Origin: Trissonchulus latispiculum | Lineage: Eukaryota > Nematoda > Enoplea > Enoplida > Ironidae | Length of the DNA stretch: 64,000 nucleotides | Assembly: GCA_030248195.1 (NCBI GenBank) | Contig: JASAND010006966.1 | Coordinates: 32,205-96,204, forward strand | Direction: 5' to 3' | Shown here: positions 12,055-23,442 of the stretch, piece by piece | How the letters are laid out: each line of letters opens with the position of its first letter | Numbering within the stretch: the stretch's first letter is position 1 | Translations under genes and position numbers: made by a program | Notes under the pieces: generated by a model | Seen by the model: the letters and a program-made list of their open reading frames with translations, nothing else | Databases searched by the model: none | What the model was told of the DNA's origin: nothing

Positions 12055-12251
12055 TGTGAAGATTGTAAACTTTGACAGTAAATTCTCTTGTTGTTAATTA
12101 TCCTTTTAAGTGACTTAGGGCCTATTCCAGTGGCATCGCACACCACGTAGTTACCTGTGATCTTTGTTTCGTGTAGTTCTAATCAACTAGTCAACGCGTT
12201 TGATTCCAGTGATCCTCACAGTTTACTAACAGAAGTAGATCCAAACTTCAC
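12055..12251 (+). repeat. 3' LTR (197 bp, shortened)
   Basis: TGTGAAG right after the purine tract, ending CAAACTTCAC. It matches the 3' third of block A at high identity but lacks about 360 bp between its first bases and the shared part. Confidence 0.6.
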
Positions 12252-12955
12252 TGTAGTTTGATTAAGACGGATCTGAGTTTGAGATGTTTGATTTTGAGAT
12301 GCCAATTTGATATGTTTGATGGACTAAAAACAAATCAAAATAGAACCAACTGTGAAACAATAATACAATCAGCCATATGCTGTTACCTTTTAAAAGGGGC
12401 TTTTTGTAAAGTGTTTTGCACGACATCTTCAGTGTTAAATAAATACAGGTTTTACAGATTTTTAACAGATTAGTAGAAAAGGCCAGTTTGTTCTTGTTAC
12501 TAATAAACTTTGTTTCGCCGTTCAAAATTTCCCAACTTAAGGTCTTGCAATGTTTTCACTGAATTTGGATGATACCGACAAGCAAGATCGTATCTCAGTG
12601 GCTCAGCAGCGCTCAGGAACTGTAAGTATATGTATAGTTTCTAGCAGAAAAAAATCTGACAAACCAAGTGTAAAACAGTTTAACTGTACCTGGAAATGCC
12701 TAGAAATGTCAATAAAATTGCGACAAAACATTAATTTTAAAGACCTAGCTGAATTATAAGTATCGCCAATCGATGGAAGACATCACTCTTGAAATCCTGG
12801 TAACTTGTCTTCACTCTAGTTTTGTTTTAAGGTTTGGGGCTTTGCAACAAATTTTGAAAGACTGTACTTGCTCAATTCTTATTGGGCAGCAATAGCTTTT
12901 CATTTCATTTTAAAGCTTAGAATGTGCTTGTTACAACTAAAACTGTCTCATTGCA
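12252..12955. other. Spacer, no gene seen
   Basis: AT-rich sequence with overlapping short frames on both strands (12258-12525, 12550-12759) lacking domains or convincing splice structure. Confidence 0.4.
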
Positions 12956-12959
12956 ACTC

Positions 12960-13745
12960 TTCTACTTGAACATAGAAGAAGACAATTTTTGAACATGGAT
13001 TTCTCGAAGTGTATGAAAACTAAAGGAAGGCGACCAGTTCCAGCTTCAAAAGACACGTCTAGGGCTATTTTTTCTGAAATCGTTTAATGAACAAGTAAGC
13101 TTAAGGTTTTGAGTTTTGAGTTTTGTTTGATTTTTGTCAAAATTTTAAAGGTTGGAAGCTTGTTTCTGTCGAACACAAGACAAAACGCGAAACCACAGAA
13201 AATAGCCTTCGGCAATTCTCTCAAAACTGCGCGTGCGACATTTTAAATTGATTGCATGACTTCAGCAAAATCTGTGTTCAAAACAATCTGGTTGCGATTT
13301 TCTAAATTTCACCTTTTCGTTGCTGTATGTAGTCAGAGATGAGCTATTAGTTGGGCATAACATGCTCGTTAGGACCACAAATATGGACAACTTAACCTAC
13401 GGTCCCTGCGCTGTTAAAGCGGTCCAAATCTTGCAATATTTGATTTCTCGAAAAATGGTCAATTTTGGACTTGAAAAATTAATTTTTGCTGTTATCGCTT
13501 GAACCGTAAGGAATCGAAGAATATCCTCAAGAGCAAAGTTGTAGGTCTTGGTGAGAGGATTCGTGTTACTATAAGCGTCTGTGCAGGGTGCAAGTTATAG
13601 TGGATTAAAGCTGATTTCTCCAAAACGAAAATGTTTGTGGGTTAAATGATGTAATTGTAGTAAATTTGAATGAATTTCAAAGACAATTGTTCCTTTAAAG
13701 CTCAAAAATACACGAACCCTAACCAGCACCTTAAGCCGTCCTTTA
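12960..13745 (-). repeat. Dispersed repeat, copy 1
   Basis: The reverse complement of this stretch matches 62340-62975 in several collinear blocks: AAGGTGCTGGTT near the 13735 end, the GTATTTTT...AATTGTC-TTGAAATTCATTCAAATTT block, the ATCCTCTCAC-AAG block, and GAACATGGATTTCTC near 12990. It is non-coding and its class is unknown. Confidence 0.6.
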
Positions 13746-14048
13746 ATGTCACTACCACTTTGGCACTTTGGTAGTAAACGATCTCACAGCTTTTCATGGC
13801 TTTTTCAGCCAATTCGAATTGGATGTGACGAGATTAAACTTCAGAAGGCAGAGTGGCACTCTTGGTCTGAGTCGAGGTACAGATATCTCCCTGTAGCACT
13901 TCTACCAAGGCTAGTGGACCAAGAAGTGAGGGGAAAGACCAAGAGGGAAAATGTCAGGCACTGTGTACACTTGAAACCAGAACCTAGGAGAGAAATAGGA
14001 AGAGGGAAATTCAACATTTTTACTTAGGATGGAAAGGAATTTTTACTT

Positions 14049-14120
14049 TGCCTGACCAGGAATTGAACCACGGCCCTTCCGCACTGCAGCGAGACGTACT
14101 TACCACTACACCATCGGCGA
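14049..14120 (-). repeat. tRNA-derived SINE head
   Basis: On the minus strand the sequence has an A box TGGTGTAGTGG (14113-14103) and a B box GGTTCAATTCC (14069-14059) at tRNA-like spacing, the internal promoter of RNA polymerase III. The acceptor and anticodon stems do not pair properly, so this is not a working tRNA gene but the tRNA-like head of a SINE or a tRNA pseudogene. An AT microsatellite follows at 14270-14390 on the + side. Confidence 0.7.
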
Positions 14121-14267
14121 TCAATTGAACTTCTATATCTGGCTTATCAGCCCTATCCCTGTTTCCCTTACATTCAATCCTCCATGCCCCTGGTTTGGAA
14201 TGATTACGTACGAAAGGACTACATGAGAGTTCTGTACACATTAATAATTTAAATCAGAAATAATTAT

Positions 14268-14354
14268 CACACATATATATATTATATAATATATAAAATA
14301 ATATATAATAATATATAATAATATAATATACAATAATAATAACAATATATAATA

Positions 14355-14392
<38 letters not shown>
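14268..14392. repeat. AT-rich microsatellite
   Basis: (TA)n and (TAATA)n tract just upstream of the first recognised exon of the first K2P gene. Confidence 0.9.
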
Positions 14393-14393
<1 letters not shown>

Positions 14394-14450
14394 ATCTGCC
14401 GCCATTTTTGGCTCAAAAATTATTGCGCAATACGAATCTTTATGAAATAG

Positions 14451-15734
14451 GTTCTATGCCGCCTCACCGTTCAAGTCCTATTCTCCGCACTAGTAATTGG
14501 CTATGTGATTCTTGGTGGCTTGGCCTTGCTGCATCTCGAACAGAAGGCGTACCTTATTTCAAGAAGTGCAAATTGTTCAGCTGAGTATATCAGTTCAGTG
14601 CTCATCAATTCATCTTTTTCCTGTGATGAAATCAGCAATCCATGGAATGTAGGATCAGCGATCTTGGTTACTTTCAGCACTGTGACCAGCATCGGTAAGC
14701 TATGTAAGGCATGAAGTATCTGTTCCGCGGATCTGCGGACTTTTAGCGGACATACTGTATTTTTTACTTTTACCAAAACGTAAGTTAGTATGAGAAATTG
14801 AAATCAAAATTAAAGATGTGAAAACAAATCCAGGAGTGAGCTCGGACCGAAACTAACTGGTCTGCAGCCGAAAATTGTGGCTATGAAATGGAAATAAATT
14901 AAAGCTTTAAGATTTTACGAAGATTCCGATTTTAAGCTTCAGATGTAAACTTATTTAAAAGCTTCATCTATTTAACATTCATAGTTTGCATATTTAGGAT
15001 ATGGCAATCCATCACCTGAAACTGTTTATGGTCGACTGTTCGTCGTAATATACTCAATCATCGGGCTGCCACTGTACATGATTTGGGTTGCCAATATTGG
15101 TAAAATCGTGTCGGATACTGTTTTAAACCTTATGAATTTTTGTATGCGGAAATACAACCAATTTTTTGACCTTGATAGTCCGGAGAAACCAACGTTTGTG
15201 AGACTACCGCCATTCGTGCTGTTACTAATTTTATTTTCGTGGGTGGGCATTGGAGCGGGTTTTGTAACTTTCTACGAACCATTTACGTATTGGGAATCCT
15301 GCTACTTCACCTACATTTCTATTGTCAGTATTGGATATGGCGATTTGACACCGTCCAATTTTAAGTGGATAATATTTACCATGGGCTACATTACAGTTGG
15401 TCTAGCACTGGCTACAATGGCGGTTGAACTGATGGCCAGGTATATGCGAAAACTTTACTATTACGGTAAACGACTGTACGACGTCGGTGATATGTTCATT
15501 TGGATCGGAGGAAAGGAAGTAACAATCACCTCTTTTCTGACCGGAGTTTTGGAGGAGCTCGAAGTCGATCCCAAGACCATCGATAAAGCAATCGAGAATA
15601 TGGACGGTCTTGTGCTCGATACCGTAAATCGGCAAACGTCCACATCGTCTGCTGATGCGGCTTTACTGAGCCTGGCTCGTTTCCGCTCTGTTAGAGAGAC
15701 TCGTGGAAGATCATCTGCTTCGTTTACGAAGTAG
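14451..15734 (+). CDS. Two-pore-domain K+ channel (TWK-type), gene 1, 5' incomplete
   Basis: Exons are 14451-14694 and 14998-15734. The protein is a K2P leak-channel subunit; two subunits form one potassium pore in the plasma membrane. Exon 1 encodes M1 (VLFSALVIGYVILGGLALL) running into LHLEQ, an extracellular cap with SSFSCDE, and the first pore helix (VTFSTVTSIG). The intron splits the first filter, and joining phase 1 gives TSIGYGNPSPETV. Exon 2 gives M2, M3 (LLILFSWVGIGAGFVTF), the second pore SIVSIGYGDLTP and M4, then the tail MRKLYYYGKRL typical of nematode TWK channels. Both filters are GYG. Exon 1 follows an AATAG acceptor, so an upstream exon with the start codon is missing here. 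It is a tandem paralog of the next gene. Confidence 0.9.
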
Positions 15735-17002
15735 TGCTGGATTTTCCCAATATTTATTGTACATTTCCATGGACATACATTTTTGCTTGTTTTCGATAGA
15801 TTGTTGAGCAAAGAAAAACATTTTCGCCCCCTTTTTAAACCCGGATGCAGAGGGCTGACTCAAACTTTCTAAATCCATGGAACGGATACGCCGAAAATTT
15901 TTCTGTTAATAATTTGCTTTTTGTAAATCCGGCTGCTCGCATTGTCTTTTCTATAAAACACGAAAAGAATCATACTTGAAGACAAAAGCAACGGTCTTTT
16001 TGATCTGGACGCTTTCCTCTAATTAGCCTACACTCTCTAGGTTTTAGCTGGTAGCAAAGCGTGAACTGAGCTGACATTTAATTGCTGATTACTGTAAACT
16101 GGTTTTGTCTAGTCTGCATCAAAATGCAGAATTGAAGTGTGTATCGCTAAATAATTCTTAAAAATGAAATCTAGTTTTGTTATTGTATTTAAACCGAGTT
16201 CTTGCCTTCTCAAACTTATTTTCTATTGTGAGGGTGGTACTGTACTGAAACCGACGATGGTGCACAGTTCAACAAATTTATTTTGATGGTATTTTTACGG
16301 ACTCATGCTGTGGATTGAAAACACGTCAAAAATAATAGTCATCATTCTGTCTCTGTAATACTTTACTGCGACTTTTAACTTCCTAGAAAACCGGCCGCTC
16401 AACTCAATTAAAATGGTTTTGAGCATCAGTTTGGAAATTAATCCTCCAGGTCGGCTGCATTTTTGCCCCTTTTGCGAAGTTGGTGCAAACCTTGCTGCAA
16501 TTTTGCAAAATGATGACTGTAAACATCGACGATTCTGTGAAGGGCTCACGAGATTTTGGTAAACCCAGTACACGAGATAGTGTGAGTTGCATAAAGTTGT
16601 CCGACTGCTAATATTGATTGCAAATACGGACTGAGTTTATTTATAGTAAATTATTAAACAAAAGGTTTTGTTTGCTTGCACGTTGCAGTAGAGACATAAC
16701 TGATTTCGCCAGTGACATTGGTAACCTAAGCAACCCTAAAATCTGGATAATTGTGCTATGCTATTTTAGTAAGGTTTGTCAATGGGCAAAGTCTGGATTA
16801 ATACATATTCACCTATCTACAGCCTACAGTGTGCCAAGTTGTCAACAGTTATTAATACTGCATTTTCCAAAACAGTACTACCAAAGCTACACATTTGACA
16901 TATTTTACAAATATTTTGCAAATAGCAGAAAGAGTAACAGAGCGAAAGCAATCTTCGACGTAACAATTTATATGGACCGCCTGCAGGAAACTTTTATTTC
17001 AG
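15735..17002. other. Intergenic spacer between the K2P paralogs
   Basis: The promoter and missing first exon(s) of the second K2P gene should lie here or within it. I could not identify them. The 157-codon frame at 16618-17091 overlaps the real exon in another frame and is rejected. Confidence 0.5.
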
Positions 17003-18593
17003 CTTCCGTGGAGAGCTTTCTTTCAGCTGTCTCTCGCTCTTGGCGTCACAGCGTACGTTCTTGGCGGAGCCTACACCTTCCAGTATCTTGAAACCAGGGG
17101 CGCTGCGGTTAATGACTCGGAAGAAGCAGAGTGGGTGGAGGTGGAACAAGGAACCACTGCGGTCCTGCGGCAGCTGAGAAAGTTAAGTGAATCAGTGTCC
17201 GAAGAAAACGACGCTAAAGTTTCACCTAAATTGGCGGGCGATATTGCCAGATTGTTGGAGTTGTGGGACAAATCCACGTTTCCGTCTTATAATCCTAACG
17301 AAGCCGACACGACTTCGCCACCTGAGACAGCACAGTCTGATGACGGTTGGAGTGTTGGTTCTGCAGTGTTGTTTGCCTTCAGTGTTGTCACTACAATTGG
17401 TGAGGACGAGTATCCACATGTACATTGAAATGAATTTTGTGGCAAATGCCTAGTTTTGTATATGAAACACTTTTCCGTTGGGAACAAATTTGTGGCACAT
17501 AACAAACACTGTACCTACGCACTTCTAACAACTGAGCTCACCCAAAGCCAATAGTTCAAATGGTAGAAAATTAAATTTCTTGTTCAAACCGCTACTTAAA
17601 TTAGCAATTAAATTTAAGCCTTTGGTGAAATTCATTCTGTCTTTAACCTTTGGCATCCTGGATGTAGGTAGTTTCTGGTTTGGTTTTGCATTGCTTGCAT
17701 TGCATTGCATTTTGTTTTGCATTGCATTTGCTTTGCATTCCGGTCCGGTCCGTTCCGTTAATTTGGGATTTATTGTTTATATTTTAGGCTACGGCGACCC
17801 ATCTCCGGAAACGGTTGCGGGACGAATCTTCTGTTGCGCCTATGCCATGATCGGAATGCCTCTGTGTATGATCTGGGTGGCTAATGTGGGCAAAATCTTC
17901 TCTGATGGAATTGTGTTCATTCTAGCTCGTATTTACAGTCTCAATTTTCGCTTCCTACCAAAACATGAAGACCCGGATGCAACCATCAAAGTGCCCACAC
18001 TTTTGGTGATCTGTTTCATGTTTCTGTGGGTAATTATTGGTTCCTTCATTTGGAGACTTTATGAGGACTTAACCTACTGGGAATGCAGTTACCTAATTTT
18101 CACTTCAATCACTAGTATTGGGTTTGGAGACATTGTCCCAGCAAACTTTGAGCTTCTACCCTTCACTCTAATTTATATAGTGATCGGTTTAGCCATAACT
18201 TCAATGACTCTGGAAGTTATGGCAAAGTACATGAGAAAGCTTTACTACTGGGGCAAGCAGTTGTCCAATATCGGCCGTACAACGATTTGGATCGGAGGCG
18301 AACAAGTCACCCTGAATGCGTTCTTGAAAAGATTCCTGTCCGAATTGGATGTCGACGAAACCACCATCAACAACGCTCTGGAGAGGATCGATACCATAGT
18401 GCTAGATCAATACCTTGAGCGAAGACGATCCTCTTTCCGTCCGCCAATTCCTAGTCGAAGTTTGTCGATGGTAACCAATCGATTCCGCATGAAATCTGAA
18501 ACGGCTATCAGTCAGCCGGACTCCTTGGATTCGGCAAAGGAGAATGTTCCTGTTCTCTCTAACTCTATCTCGGACCTCCGCACAAATAGCTGA
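17003..18593 (+). CDS. Two-pore-domain K+ channel (TWK-type), gene 2, 5' incomplete
   Basis: Exons are 17003-17399 and 17788-18593. Exon 1 starts after a TTTATTTCAG acceptor and encodes M1 (FFQLSLALGVTAYVLGGA), a long acidic extracellular cap loop of about 90 residues (longer than in gene 1) and the first pore (LFAFSVVTTIG). Phase-1 splicing inside the filter gives TTIGYGDPSPETV, at exactly the same intron position as gene 1. Exon 2 carries M2 (MIGMPLCMIWVANVGKIFSD), M3 (LLVICFMFLWVIIGSFIW), the second filter SITSIGFGDIVP (GFG), M4 and MRKLYYWGKQL. It ends in a Ser/Arg-rich cytoplasmic tail with RRRSSF and SRSLS, possible kinase sites. The first coding exon is not identified. The intron holds a TTGCA-rich simple repeat (17685-17745). 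Confidence 0.92.
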
Positions 18594-19446
18594 ATAGGAA
18601 GTTAGGATGTAACTGGATTTTAACAGTTATTTGAATGATTTAGCATACAGTGGTTAAATGTTGTTAAAGAACCAAAAAATTAAGAGTCTGTAAACCTCTA
18701 CCTTTAGGTACGTGCTTGCATGACGTGTTTAGGTAATTCTATTGAGCGCTTGCAGGCTGCGCCAAATCATGCCGCTTTTACTTTACACTACAGACTACAG
18801 GTTACTCTTGTTACAACATTTACGTAATTTTTAAAAGTAATTCAACTTAGTATACAGGCATGACAGTATGTGCATGTCTTGACGTGCAAATCAGGTCGCA
18901 AACATTCGGCATCCGGAAAAAGCCGGGTGCAAACCGGGTGTAATTGATTGTATGTCAAAGGTGTCTCAATTATGGATGACAAAATGTTCATTTTGTTATG
19001 CACTCTAGGTGGTTAAAACGGATATTTCGCAGCTGGTCCGCCACAATTCTCATGAAGGATGGGAGGGAATGGGACTGGGTGGAAACCAGTACAACATAAG
19101 CAGGATACATTAACATTTTAATTAAAAAGGCGGCATACTCCTAAACTATGGGCAGATCAAGCGTTTTTGAGAAACATTATGCACTTCAAAATCTAGACTC
19201 ATCTGTCAGCAGTTTGCTGACAAAGACAGGTCGCTGTCAGAATCCATGAATTTGATTTGATAGGAGCGTTTAGTTTGATGGATGGATGATACTGGCTAAG
19301 AAATCAATCTTAGAATGATTGTCATTGCTATTACATTATAACTATAAATTCTTTTAAAGTGCGCAGAACAGGACCACAACACAATCTAACATGCAAACTT
19401 TTATTACAAAATTAAGTAGTAATAATATTAAGTATTACTTTGTTTA
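18594..19446. other. Spacer between K2P gene 2 and the globin
   Basis: The two genes converge here, so this is the 3' flank of both. I see no coding frame and no clear poly(A) signal pair. Confidence 0.4.
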
Positions 19447-20516
19447 TTACAGTGCCAATCCTGGGAGCTGTGATGTCGATATGCTCTTTCGCATGACACT
19501 TCTCGTTTTTCGTTTAGGTTTAACTAAAACCCTGTTCTTTGTTTCGGCTTCGGTACGTCTCTTCTGCCTGAAAAATTCTTTGTATCCTTCATGCAGTTTC
19601 TCAGTAATATATAATACAATCTTTATCCATGCTATTCTCATGGCAGAGTTTCGATGATTTCGAAATCCGGTGCCCCAGTTCAGTGACTTATCGATGAGTG
19701 CTTCCGCAAAAATATCAAAATATTTCGTATGAAAGGCGGGAATTCCTGCATGATGTCGACCGAGTTCCATCAAATGAGAATCGAGTGCCTTGAGATCTTC
19801 CAGATTTTTCACCTATTAAAATAATTGAGTACGAATAAAAAGCAATCATTTTAGGTAAGAACCTATGTGTATTTATTTCAAAACTCAAATCAAGTTGTCA
19901 AACCGGTTTGAGAATTATCATTATTATTATTAGAACACATGCATCACGGCCAAAATTTATTTAAAGTGAAGGGTCCAATTTGCGGGTGGGTTTGCTAAGC
20001 CGTTAGCGTGCATAAGATGTGTCACGCTTATAATACATATAGAGTATGACAGCTGTCATAGTCTTTATGCATTATGTTCTCTTGGTATTAATAAAAATGA
20101 ATTAAAATGAACGAAAACTAAAACTACATTGTACATGTAGTATATTGTAGTAGTTTGTAGTATTGTACATGTATACATTGTACCAAAAGTATACTTACCA
20201 CTAAATCAAGCAGTAGTGTGAAACGTTGAGCATGGAGATAAAATTCTGGCTGATATGCATGGGGCTTGCCTCGAAGATGAGCTTCATAAATTTTTCTAGC
20301 ACCAAATTTGCGCTCAATTTCGGGGGCCGCCTTAAAAATTGTTAGCAGGATTGATCGACCAGGTTCATCCAGACCCTGTTTTCGAGCCAAGTGCCAGGAT
20401 TTTCGAATCAACCGAACCTGGACAGGTGTTAGACCACACAAGTTTTCTGGGACCCCTGTCGAATTTGGTTTCAACAAATAGTTTGATAATTCGTAAGAGC
20501 TGAGGGCACTACCCAT
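19447..20516 (-). CDS. Globin with predicted N-myristoylation
   Basis: Two minus-strand exons, 20516-20199 and 19812-19447, join in phase 0 (GTAAGT donor, TTTTAATAG acceptor) to give 227 aa. The A helix reads LTPVQVRLIRKSW, the classic invertebrate globin start. APEIERKF leads into the CD region, and YLHAQRFTLLLD supplies the E helix with its distal histidine. LGRHH supplies the proximal F8 histidine, and WIKIVLYITEKLHEGYKEF supplies the H helix. The N-terminus MGSALSS fits a myristoylation site, so the protein is probably membrane-attached, as in several nematode globins. The C-terminal tail is very basic (KNRVLVKPKRKTRSVMRK). The single intron lies in the E helix. An oxygen-sensing or electron-transfer role is inferred for this subclass, not shown. 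Confidence 0.9.
19934..20090 (+). repeat. Solo arm of a foldback repeat family
   Basis: Matches the right arm of the inverted repeat at 52285-52430. Shared blocks include AAGTGAAGGGTCCAATTT, GCCGTTAGCGTGCA, GATGTGTC-CGCTTAT and TATG-CAGCTGTCATA. It lies inside the globin intron. Confidence 0.7.
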
Positions 20517-20730
20517 CCTGGCCGAAATTCATTACTGCGCACAGATTAAGCAACAATGCTGAGACACATCAAACACCTGTAAAAGCAGTGCTGTAGTAAA
20601 CTGTGGCATTATCTTTAAGTTGAGTCCTAAAATATTGCAAATGTAGACAGGGTGTCTCCTGTCGAGAACGTGAGACTAAAGCGAGTGAAACAAAGCAAGA
20701 CAGCGTCAGCCATGAAATTCGAGTCACAGG

Positions 20731-20938
20731 CATACATGTGCTTGGGGGGGTTGGGGGGGGGGTTCCAACCCCCCCCCAGACCTGGACCCCCCCCCCCCCC
20801 CCCAGAGGGGGTCCCTCCCCCCCCAGAATCCGGATTATTCCGGGTTTTTGGGCAAAAAACCAGAAAAATCCAGTTTTCCGGCGGCCTTCGGCCGTCGGCT
20901 CACCCCCCCCCCAGAACCTTCCCTCCTGCACATGTCTG
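20731..20938. mobile_element. 208-bp hAT-like MITE with poly-G/C arms in the globin promoter
   Basis: The element is flanked by perfect 8-bp duplications GTCACAGG (20723-20730 and 20939-20946). Its ends are inverted: CATACATGTGC on the left and the complement of GCACATGTCTG on the right. The body is mostly long G or C runs with a GGCCTTCGGCC palindrome. It sits about 215 bp upstream of the globin start codon. The 8-bp TSD points to hAT. Confidence 0.8.
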
Positions 20939-21671
20939 GTCACAGGTCAATTGTCCTTTTTAACGAACAACTGTTCGTGGGAGAAAGTCAATAAAGACTG
21001 TTCAACTTTACTTTGGATTCATCAACGTCTGTTGAATCCATTAGATTTGATCTATGTGAACAAATGAACATGTGCCATAGTAGACAATCTGATCAACTAA
21101 CAAATTATGAACCGGGAGTAAAAAACAATGTTAGTTTGCACAGGATGAACACTCGCCGGAACACTGCGCTAAAATTATCATAAGTTAGAGTAGTAAGAGC
21201 CCTCCTGGTTCCAACCTTCAACAGGGAATGATTTCTTGATAATTGACATCAGCTTCATTACCTCTCCCGGATAAGGGGCTAGTCATAGATAGGCAGCATA
21301 GCTCGGAACGGTTCCACTGGAACCGGTAGAACCGGAACCGGAACCGGAACCGGAACCGGAACCGGAAGGATTTTTGGAACCGGAACCGGAACCGGAACCG
21401 GAACCGGTAGCATTTGGAACCGGACCGGTTCCAGTGTAATTTTTCTCAGATGATTTGAAAAATATAACCAAAAATTCAGTTTTCAGCCTGCAAATTTTCA
21501 AAATTTATCTAGCCTTTAAATGTGAACTTTTAGTCAGGAAATTCTGAACATTTCTCTATCTTTTGAATGTGGTTTCCTGGAAGTTTACTCCAATAAGTAA
21601 GAGTATAACTTTTTCCTGTACATATGTTGGTAAGTTACGCAATTACTTTTGAGCTGATTTTTGGAGTACGG

Positions 21672-21905
21672 TTGTTTTGATTTTTGATTCGAATCGAATC
21701 AAAAGTGTTTTGATGCGACTTTTGATTTTTGATTAATCGAACTGAATCAAATCGTTCAATATTTCACAGCAAAAAATCGAACTGAATCAAATCTAACTGA
21801 ATTTTCAGAAGCCAAAATCGAACTGAATCAAATCAAAACTTTTGCCCATGAATCAGTAATTTTGATTTTGATGCGATTTTGATTCACATTTTGATTCAGC
21901 AGAAC
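21672..21905. repeat. GATTCAAA-type subterminal array (nested element)
   Basis: Starts near TACGGTTGTTTTGATTTTTG and consists of alternating GATTTTGATTCGAATC and CGAACTGAATCAAATC units that can pair with each other. It resembles in design, but not sequence, the other hAT-like ends. It is nested in the GGAACC element. Exact ends are uncertain. Confidence 0.45.
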
Positions 21906-22058
21906 ATATGCTAAAAGCTTTCACTTTAGTCTAACATGCACTATGAAAAATACTTTTTCCTACATGCATCTTTTCTTCGTTCATTCAACCATCCACATCC
22001 CTAAGCTAAGCTAATTTCTGTTTTACAATTTAACATAATTAATTATATTAAGCTACAT

Positions 22059-22104
22059 ATCAATAGACATGGAGGGTGGAAAAGGTCCCTCTGTGTCTAT
22101 TGAG
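22059..22104. repeat. Short hairpin
   Basis: TCAATAGACATGGAGGG pairs with CCCTCTGTGTCTATTGA around a 12-base loop with one mismatch. It lies near the start of the retroposon-like block. Confidence 0.7.
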
Positions 22105-22199
22105 CCTAAAATATTTCTGATAAAATATTTGGAAGACTAAGTATTAATATTTCATTAATCAATTATTAAAATAATAACTGCCCATTACACTAACTCGAA

Positions 22200-22649
22200 C
22201 GCATTTCCATTAGGTGAGCTGACTGGGGAGTTGGCTGGGTGCGCTCCCCGTTCCGCAGCTCAAAACATGAAAGTTTCAAACTTGTCTGATGGCAGTCGCC
22301 ATCAGCATCAACTTTTAATTGAATGAACGTGGTTCAGCAGAACCAGCATTTCCACCCCTCCTTCCTAAATAATTACTATTGCGTTAACCGAGATTTGCAA
22401 GGAGTTGGCCGCCCTGCAGGGGAGACCCTCTGGGGTGGTGCCAACGGGTGAACACGAATGCACAATTAGCAGCGGGTTCACTTCTGTTTCGGCAGTAGCC
22501 TTGATGACGCCTCGGGTAATTGCATGAAGCAATTATTCAGTGCCAGATCATGTATCCCTTCTCCCTTTTGAAAACCCAAATTTGACCTGGCACTACCCCT
22601 TCAGGCGAAAGCGACTGGGGTGTGGCGAGAAGCAAAAAAAAAAAAAAAA
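22200..22649 (+). mobile_element. Retroposon 3' end with poly(A) tail
   Basis: A GC-richer block (GAGTTGGCCGCCCTGCAGGG and GACCCTCTGGGGTGGTGCC among others) in AT-rich surroundings ends in a run of about 17 A. That is the signature of target-primed insertion of a LINE or SINE transcript. No reading frame of note is present. Class unknown. Confidence 0.5.
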
Positions 22650-23442
22650 ACATGCATCTTTTCAAGTATATACTGTTATATACTATTATTATGTGCATTT
22701 AAGGTTTGTTTGTGCTCTTCACTAGGGTAGTGCTCACGGGAGAGATACCAGCAAAATCTTAACAAGTGATTTTTAGTTTGGAATACTGTATTGGCAGGCA
22801 TTTACTAGAATAGGTTTATTGCTTTATGTATAGTCTTTTGCGTTTCGAGAACTTAGACTGTTAGATCATTATTTTTACATTAGCTCTACCTTTGATCAAG
22901 ATTAGCATGCAAGGATTGCATTAAAGCAAAGAAGTCTAAATTATATTAAGATTCCCTACGGCAGCAATGGGCATTTAATATTATGAAAAATGAAAATTTT
23001 ATGTTCTCAAAACAAGTCCTGAAATAAATTAGAAAAGTAAATCGTAGAAAAACTTTGGTTTGTTCCTCTTAGACTGTTGTGTACCTCTTGGAATCTTAAA
23101 ATTTTAAAATTTAGCTGCAGATTGGCCAATAATTTGTTGAAATGCATCTGTGCTAAATTTCAGCAAAATCATTTACAAACTGGAAGTTGCACAAAGGGAT
23201 TCGTCCACTTTCCTAATACCGGCCGCCTGCATTGGAGATGAAATAAAATGTTCATTAATGAATGAAACCGATTATTAATAATTAATGAAATGAATAAATA
23301 CCTTCATTTCTAGTCCTATAGTCATTTTGTTTAAAATTTTTCAAACGTTTGGAAGTTTCTTTTTCAAAATTCTCAAATGGTGGAAAATTGGAAAGGATTG
23401 CGAAAGGAAATTTTATTATTTTAACACTTTTCACGCATGTAT

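Larger units (their letters stand above)
6999..12251 (+). mobile_element. Degenerate, pol-less LTR retrotransposon cluster
   Basis: Two LTR-like blocks in series (6999-7555 and 7575-8100) each begin TGTGAAGTTAGCAC and end CTTCACA. Each is followed by TGTGGTGACCGTG or TGTGGCGACCGTG, a priming-site context common in Ty3-type elements. A third block at 12055-12251 begins TGTGAAG right after a purine tract (AAAAGAGGGGG, 12040-12050) and matches the last ~190 bp of the first block closely, so it is the 3' LTR with a large internal deletion. Between lie GC-rich, proline-rich frames with a tandem duplication, and then 2 kb of GT-rich noncoding sequence. No protease, reverse transcriptase or integrase motif is visible, so it is non-autonomous. 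No target duplication was found. Confidence 0.65.

Noticed and set aside
14049..14120. Functional tRNA gene
   Set aside because: A and B boxes are good, but the acceptor and anticodon stems do not pair, so I call a SINE head or pseudo-tRNA.
16618..17091. 157-codon frame upstream of K2P gene 2
   Set aside because: It overlaps the real K2P exon in another frame, its translation shows no domain, and the M1 helix lies in the other frame behind a good acceptor.
21283..21501. Gly/Ser-rich frame (72 codons, minus)
   Set aside because: It is the translated GGAACC array.
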